From contig CM069433.1 in assembly GCA_035610365.1 (NCBI GenBank), positions 176,778,882 to 176,842,881 of the forward strand: a stretch of DNA of 64,000 nt. The letters run 5' to 3'. Positions 58,150-64,000 of this stretch are shown one piece after another. Both the position numbers and the translations under genes were made by a program. This stretch comes from Aquatica leii (lineage: Eukaryota; Arthropoda; Insecta; Coleoptera; Lampyridae). Under the pieces are notes generated by a model, which searched no databases, was not told where the DNA came from, and saw only the letters and a list, made by a program, of their open reading frames with translations. The stretch's first letter is position 1; each line of letters starts with the position of its first letter.

Positions 58150-58910
58150 TCTTACGTTTCTTATTTGTAATTCTTTATAACACGAATTGCGAAACATTTA
58201 GAACAGATTTTTTATTATTTTTTTTATGTAATTGATTTTTAAATATGTTGTGATTTTACAATTTTGCTTTTAAAGGCACTCAGTACCTGAAATAGAATAA
58301 GGAAAAAAAGGAATTACTTTTGATAATTTTTTTTTCGTTGAACAAATTCGATTGCTTATTACTGTATCGTTATGGTGTTTCATTGACCGTTCTTAGAACT
58401 ACACATTTCTTTTCAGTAATTTGCTGACATCTAAAATAAAAAATAAATAGAAAATAATGTTATCGCATAAAACTTTATTAAATCAAGTTGCTATTTTAAG
58501 AACTGCACATTTTGTTTTAAGTACACTAAAAATACAAAACAGATGTTTAAATGAGGGAATGTTACGTAGATCAGTCTAAAGTTATATTTTTTGTCATATA
58601 GTGAAAACATAATAGACAACATAACTATAACAAACTGATAACCGAGTATAAGATAAAGGTGACCTCTTGAACAAATTAATTTTGATTTTACAATATCATA
58701 TGAGTTTAGGAAACACGTTTATATATTTGTCTATAATTTACACATCACTTACTGTTTGGTAAAAATGACTATGATACTAACCTTTTTCTAATTTCTGCAT
58801 GCTTCTGTTGAATTGTATAAATGAGTTTCAAGTTATTTATTTGAATAATGGAATTACTGGAACAAAAAAAACGAAAAATATTGAAAAAAAACAAGAATCA
58901 AACAGGTCCA
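58150..58910. other. No gene recognised
   Basis: AT-rich spacer without supported feature. Confidence 0.4.
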
Positions 58911-58914
58911 TGAA

Positions 58915-59365
58915 GTTAGCAAAACCTTTTGAGCACTAATTCTGAATATGTTTAAGGAAATTAGTGCTTAATTAGTACTTATTAGTGCTTCATATTAGAT
59001 CACCAGCAAATATTTCATTTAAAAGTTATACGCAGTCAAAGTTTTTTGCTAACTTCACGCTTCAGCAAAAAATGTTGAGCACTAATTCTGAAAGTTTGTT
59101 AGGAATTAGTGCTTTGTTAGTGCTTATTAGTGCTTCATATTAGAGCATCAGCAAACACTTGATTTCAAAGTTATAGTCAAAATTTTCTACTAACTTCACG
59201 CTCAGCAAAAATGTTTAGCACCAATTCCGAAAATTTGTTGGGAATTAGTGTTTAGATCGTGCTTATTAGTGATTCATATTAGAGCACGAGCAAACACTTA
59301 GTTTCAAAGTTATAGGTAGTCAAAGGTTTTTTGATAACTTGATGCCCAGCAAAAAATTTTCGGTT
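58915..59365 (+). repeat. Tandem repeat, ~140-146-bp unit, about three copies
   Basis: Units share GAGCACTAATTCTGA, TTAGTGCTTATTAGTGCTTC, ATATTAGAGCA, and CTAACTTCACGC..CAGCAAAA. The anchor GAGCACTAATTC occurs at 58931, 59077 and (as TAGCACCAATTC) 59216, giving steps of 146 and 139. The array ends directly at the Penelope-like tail. Confidence 0.85.
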
Positions 59366-59384
59366 GCTTGTTTGAGTTCTTCGA

Positions 59385-59525
59385 TTTCTCTCACGCCCTG
59401 ATGAAGCCCCTTACGAAAGTGGTAGGCGAAACGTTGGCAACTTCGGTTACAACATTGACACGGTCCAAACCCGGAAGACGTTCTTATCTTAGTATAGACT
59501 CCCGCCGTGGAAGCCTTCGCTATTA
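59385..59525 (+). repeat. Penelope-like tail with hammerhead-like core
   Basis: CTGATGA at 59398, a 9-bp stem II (7 of 9 pairs) with a GAAA tetraloop, then GAAAC at 59428, followed by GTTGGC where a functional ribozyme needs an NUH triplet. The downstream blocks CAACTTCGGT, ACACGGTCC and CGTGGAAGCCTTCGC are shared with 24906-24995. I judge it a decayed hammerhead of a Penelope-like family. Confidence 0.6.
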
Positions 59526-59678
59526 CATTTAAAAAAAATCGTTTAAAACTTCTTTAAGCACGGATATATTTGCGAAGATTATTATTAAAACAATAAAAGA
59601 ATGTATTCATTAAATCAACATTATTTTCATAATTTGTTTATTAAATAGATATTTTATATTTATTTTCTACATTTTTTG

Positions 59679-61448
59679 TTAATGATAATAATCAGTGATA
59701 TGCTTTTGACATAATGCTTCTAACCGTTGTTTTTCGAAAAAATTCATGAACTTGTTACACATCTGCATTAATTTAGGATCTTTTACAGTTTCTTCAACAT
59801 ACTGATTAAACTGCATAAAAGCTTGCAATGCTTGTTGCCGTGAAACTGGTGTAATCTGCTCATCTTCTTCAGCGCTTTCTTCTTCACTTTCATTGTTTTG
59901 TGGAATGGATGAAACAATAATTTCCTCTGTAGTGAGACCTCCTGTAGTTGCCAATTCATTGTCTACATTCAAAAAAGTTTCATTTCATTTCATTTCATTG
60001 ATCCTTCAATTACACCACGATCTTGTAAGCAACTCCACTCCACCAGTTAAACTTTAAAAAACAGTTTTTTGAAGTTTGTGGTTGTACACAATCCCATGCT
60101 CTACGTAATAAATGAATTGCATTAAGCAAAGTAAATTTATATTCCTAATTATCATCAATTGCAGCTACTCTCCTACGTAGTAACAAACGACGATAATGCA
60201 CTTTTAGGTTTGGAATGATACCCTAATCCATTGGCTAAAAATGTATACATTTGTTATCAGTGCTGAAAAACTGTACATAAACTTACCTGAATAATCGCAG
60301 AAGCATTCGGTAAAAAGAAATGCAAATTAATATTACATAAGTTGAGTTTGGGGTGAGCTGGACAATTTTCCACCAAAAGCAGAATTATTCTGCGTTCTAT
60401 TTTAAGTTGTCGATGCCATTTATGAAGCCATTCTTCAAAAATGAGGCCTATAAGTCAAATGCAATTCAAAGTTTTGTTAAAGTTAAGTATGAAGACTTAC
60501 TTGTCATCCATGCTTTTTTGTTGCTTTTATATTCCACCAGCAATTTAACATTTTTAAATCCTCTTGGATTTGCCGATTTTCCAATAACACAACAAAAATA
60601 CAATGTCTTGGTTAGAAGCAACTTCCAAAATAGACCTGTTTCGTAGACATTAAAAATACCGTTAGGTGAATAATTAACTATCAACTTTTCTAAAACAGTG
60701 TTTTTCCACTTATTAATATTTTCAATGTTTATATCGCCAGCTTCACCTTGTTGAGTTTTAAAACGATAGAATGCCTGGTTTTAAACCGTGTTAGCCAGCC
60801 ATCTGTTGCTTGGAAATCTTCAATTTTAAGTAATTCTGCGAATTCTAAAGCTTTTCCTACAATTGATGTTTTAAAATATTTTAATTTAAGTATCAATCGA
60901 AAACCTTTAAAAGGGGACCATCTACATCTATATTTTGGCTACGGACTTGCTTTAACCACTTCAGTACAGACTCTTCTAAAATGGGATGCCTGGACGGTGT
61001 CAACTTTGCCCGTTTTAAATGTGAACCATCTTCAACGGCTTTCAAAATATCAACCTTTTTTATAATTGATCGAACTTTGGATTCTGGTAAGTTATATTTT
61101 CTTGCTAATTCACTTGGTTTACTTTTTGTAGACTGAAAAATTATCTCCTGTTTTGTACAAAGTGTAATTGTTCTTCTTTTTTACTCATTGTTTAATCGCA
61201 CAATTCACATAATTCAAATTTAACTTATTTATTTATCTGCGCGAACATAATCCGAACACATGCGATTGGGTTAGGTTCAGCTCGTTCGCGTTATTTGCAA
61301 AGGAATTTTTTCAATTTATTATTTTAAATTCGCGTTATTTCGAATGTTCATTTCATATAAATTATATTGTGTACTGCAAAATCATTTAAAAATCGCGTTA
61401 TTCTGATTGTCTCGTTATTTCGGTTGGCGTTATTATGGTAGTAGACTG
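59679..61448 (-). pseudogene. Tigger-type (pogo superfamily) transposase, broken
   Basis: Minus strand, nearly whole gene. N-terminus (61190-60800): MSKKEEQ, SELARKYNLPESKVRSIIKK, LKRAKLTPS.HPILEESVL, QNIDVDGPLLK, DFQATDGWLTRF. Middle (60684-60466): NGIFNVYETGLFWKLLLTKT (first catalytic Asp position is Tyr), IGKSANPRGFKNVK, NKKAWMTS. Then EEWLHKWHRQLKIERR, ILLLVENCPAHPK (second Asp replaced by Glu), LPNASAIIQ, PMD (third Asp). C-terminus 59972-59679: acidic region and ...KHITDYYH stop. The outer end is CAGTCTACTACCATAATAAC (inverted) at 61448 next to TA; the other end was not found. Frameshifts and two altered catalytic positions make it inactive. Confidence 0.85.
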
Positions 61449-61450
61449 TA

Positions 61451-63420
61451 TTGGAAAATATAGTTTCTAAGTCGTAACTGGTTGTTTCAGTTTTTATACA
61501 AAGCTTTTGTATTTGGCAGTGCGTTCCAAAGCAAATACTTGAATACAAAACAGTCATAAAAAACAGATTCAATGAGTAACTAGACCTACCCAGTCAACTA
61601 GATCACGTTTTTATTACATCGCTTTTACGTTATTAGACTACCTGTGTAATGTACCCTACATAATCACGAGTACTTTAGGCGTAATGAACGGTTATACAAA
61701 TTAAATACAAGAAAAATACAAAAATTTCAAAATGATAGTAACACAAAATAACGCCCAGTTTTTGAGGCTATATAGAAACCTGTAATTTGGATAATAAGAT
61801 GGCTGAAATTGCGCGATGTTACTGTCAGGAAATAGCAGTTACGTTTATTTAACGTCGTTGGTCATTTATAGTTACCTGAGTAATTGAAGGCGAATCTAGA
61901 CTTCGATAGATTTAGAAATTATTTTGTTTGCTTTTTCGTAGTTATTGTATAATTCCCAAAAACAGTATAGTGGCCAATATAATTTAGGTCTTCTGAGTTT
62001 GTGGAAACGTAATTTAACAAACCCCTTAAAATACATGTTTTATAATTGATGGTTAAATAATACGGAATATGTTCTAACGAGCATGTGCCACACTTTTGTT
62101 GTCAATGATAATATGGTGAAATATGGGATAAACAAATTCTGCCTTAAATTTACAAGATGAACAAATACTTTCTGTTAGCAAAGCAGAAGCAATTGCTTCC
62201 TTTATATTTTTAATATTACTCTGTGATAATATTAATAGGAAGCATATCCACTAATCTTTTAGTATTATTCTTGTTGCATCCGTCAGTAAATACCTTGTTT
62301 TCAAGAGCACTTGGATAGGGTTTTTAAAATTTCTTAACAATGTAAGTGTCCTTTGAATTACAATTATAACTTGTTATATTATTAATTAATTTTCGGCTAA
62401 CATAATCTCCGGTCATTTTATGCACAGATAATTTTGATCCGATCTTTAAAAACTCAGCTATAAAATTTGAGAAAATAGCGTCTTTTTTGTATTTTTCATA
62501 ATTCACAATACGCAGAAGTAATAATTTGAATTCAACTGTCAAAAGGACAAGTGTTTTTAAAGATGTATTTTTGTCTACAAATGTTCACGGGACGTTACTG
62601 TAAATTTGATGTCTTCTGTGTGTAAAATTTCTGTACAAGAAGTTCCATAATATGACGCTTTTTGACGTTTCTGGCGTCCCTGTCCTTTCCAGTTTTCAGT
62701 CCATAATGCTTAAAAGTAAAATCAACTTAAAATCATGAACAGAAATGATTGCAATAACAACCTTTATATTATTATAGAATGTGTGAATTCTCTGAATTTA
62801 TTTGTTTTGGATTTGAATGTTTTTATTTTTTTTAAGAATCTCGTGTGGTAATCACACACATTTATTTAAATACCGTTTTAATTTACTATATTTTAGGTAC
62901 CTAAATACAATAACAGTTTTTTTTTCTGTTTTGTAAATACAGCAATAAGTCATACTTACATTCGTCTGAGTTTTCATCTTTGTTTGATCTTTTTTTTGTA
63001 CTCGTGGAGTTTTATTACTTCTTCAGGTGTTATCTTATTTATTAGTGTTAGACTGTCAATTAAATCTTCTTTAAGAAATTCATCTTAGTAAAACATATCT
63101 TATTTGTACAATGTAATTCGAATATATAATAATGCCAGATATTAATAAAATGGTTTTCAGAAATCTCTCAAAATTTCTAGAAAATTGTGGATTGTAATAA
63201 AAAATTATCTTCGTCTGTAAATTCGTCACTGTCCTTTATATTTTTTAAAGCACTATCTTTTAACTCTTGAATAAAATTGAAACTTTAAAAGTTGTCAGTT
63301 AAATCAGGGTCATCATCAACAAGTTAGGCTTTCTTTATCGGTTTCAACAATATTTACTGTTTCAAGTCCGACAACATTTTTTTTAATTATATTTTGTGAT
63401 ACTCAGCTGCAATTAGAACA
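61451..63420. other. AT-rich stretch, no gene recognised
   Basis: A 72-residue minus-strand frame at 62324-62542 has no recognisable domain. Worn continuation of the gene at 63.4-64 kb may reach into 63200-63420 (acidic residues DDDPDLTD) but is not certain. Confidence 0.4.
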
Positions 63421-63990
63421 TTATTTAACGTACGAGTAAATTCGCTGTTAGAAACAATAAATAATGATGTAATTATTTCTTTAGCAGACGATAAAGATGT
63501 ACTCGAAAATAAAATTATCGCAATCGCCTCGGTTTATTTTTTAAACTATCCCAACTAGGAAATGATTTTACTAAATGAGCACTCGTATAAAAGTTTTTGG
63601 CATTGTAGAATTCTTTCCAAAAAGAATGTCATAGCACGTCTCAGTGTACTTGTTCAAATAAATTTTATTAAAAGACCACGAGGCGGCCCCCAAAAGTGAA
63701 TGATCACAAATTGCCATTTTTGGCGGTTTTGCTTCATTTTTTATTCCACAAAAATATATGCGCTGAACTTCTGTTGTATGGTCTGGATAACTTTTGTATC
63801 AAACTTCCTGTGGCATCTAAGTATAAACTGAGTAGTCCTTATGATTCGTAATGTAAGAATTATATATGTTCATTTGTTCATACGTCTAATAATGAACAAA
63901 AAACTTATCTAACGATATACTGTGTATGGCTGAGTGTATTTTAAGTTTTGTAGATTTCATTCTGGACATCTTGTAGTGTTAATTGATGAG
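63420..63990 (-). pseudogene. Fragment of an insect TE-associated protein (MULE-like family?)
   Basis: Minus strand, with frameshifts: SLYLDATGSLIQKLSRPYNR, then EAKPPKMAICDHSLLGAASW, SFNKIYLNKYTETCYDILFG, and SAHLVKSFPSWDSLKNKPRR. This order matches a recurring insect family (YLDATGS..., PP..V..D.S.ALL.A....F......Y...C...L, ...IRVD.AH.IK....W). I think it is mutator-like, but that is a guess. The first block is close to the window edge, so the gene continues outside. It is clearly broken. Confidence 0.5.
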
Positions 63991-64000
63991 CCAACGTTGA

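Noticed and set aside
59385..59450. Functional hammerhead at 59.4 kb
   Set aside because: The cleavage triplet position reads GGC rather than NUH and stem I is poor, so I call it a decayed motif only.
1..64000. CRISPR arrays, operons, Shine-Dalgarno sites, rRNA and tRNA genes
   Set aside because: Eukaryotic repeat-rich sequence; the tandem repeats seen are minisatellite, ~140-bp and 343-bp types without spacer structure, and no tRNA or rRNA sequence was recognised.

Overview
This looks like nuclear DNA from an insect with a large, repeat-rich, AT-rich genome. A beetle is plausible, but that is an inference from the mix of elements. There are no bacterial features. Only one host gene exon is clear: at 46566-46744, + strand, the first coding exon of an echinus/USP53-USP54-type ubiquitin-specific protease, with a good splice donor. 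Its next exon was not found, so about 17 kb downstream may be intron. Almost everything else recognisable is mobile DNA, mostly decayed and often nested.

Region by region. 1-2.2 kb: 5' end of a Ty3/gypsy-like LTR element on the minus strand (gag, primer-binding site, LTR with TATA box). 3.6-5.75 kb: a complete foldback-like element with minisatellite arms, an 8-bp target duplication and a captured non-LTR reverse transcriptase (RT) fragment. 6-12 kb: AT-rich, no gene seen. 12.7-13.4 kb: non-LTR RT tail. 14.3-15.3 kb: mariner remnant. 15.8-16.1 kb: small hAT-type MITE. 19.34-24.84 kb: one 5.5-kb hAT-ended element holding a non-LTR RT and a Tc1 transposase gene, the latter itself split by another hAT element. 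25-31.8 kb: pogo-type transposase split by a hammerhead-ribozyme-bearing tandem-repeat insertion, then a Tc1/mariner-superfamily remnant with long inverted repeats. 33.7-37.05 kb: nearly full-length but broken RTE-like element carrying a palindromic insertion. 38.1-38.8 kb: short inverted-repeat element. 43.8-44.6 kb: fragments of a conserved uncharacterised family. 48.4-53.2 kb: cluster of a decayed TE-associated gene, an RTE-like 5' half, a Tc1/mariner remnant, and an ORF split by a piggyBac-like element at TTAA. 56.6-57.5 kb: Jockey-like RT fragment. 57.9-58.1 kb: palindromic insertion. 58.9-59.5 kb: ~140-bp tandem repeats next to a Penelope-like tail. 59.7-61.4 kb: Tigger-like transposase. 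63.4-64 kb: part of another TE-associated gene.

The most interesting system is at 27877-29368. Two near-identical 343-bp tandem monomers each carry a complete type I hammerhead ribozyme, preceded by an inverted partial copy, all inside a 10-bp target duplication. This matches the architecture of metazoan retrozymes and Penelope-like elements. Two other palindromic insertions (34010-34395, 57933-58137) share the layout (one-sided unpaired tail, 13-bp target duplications) and may have moved by the same machinery.
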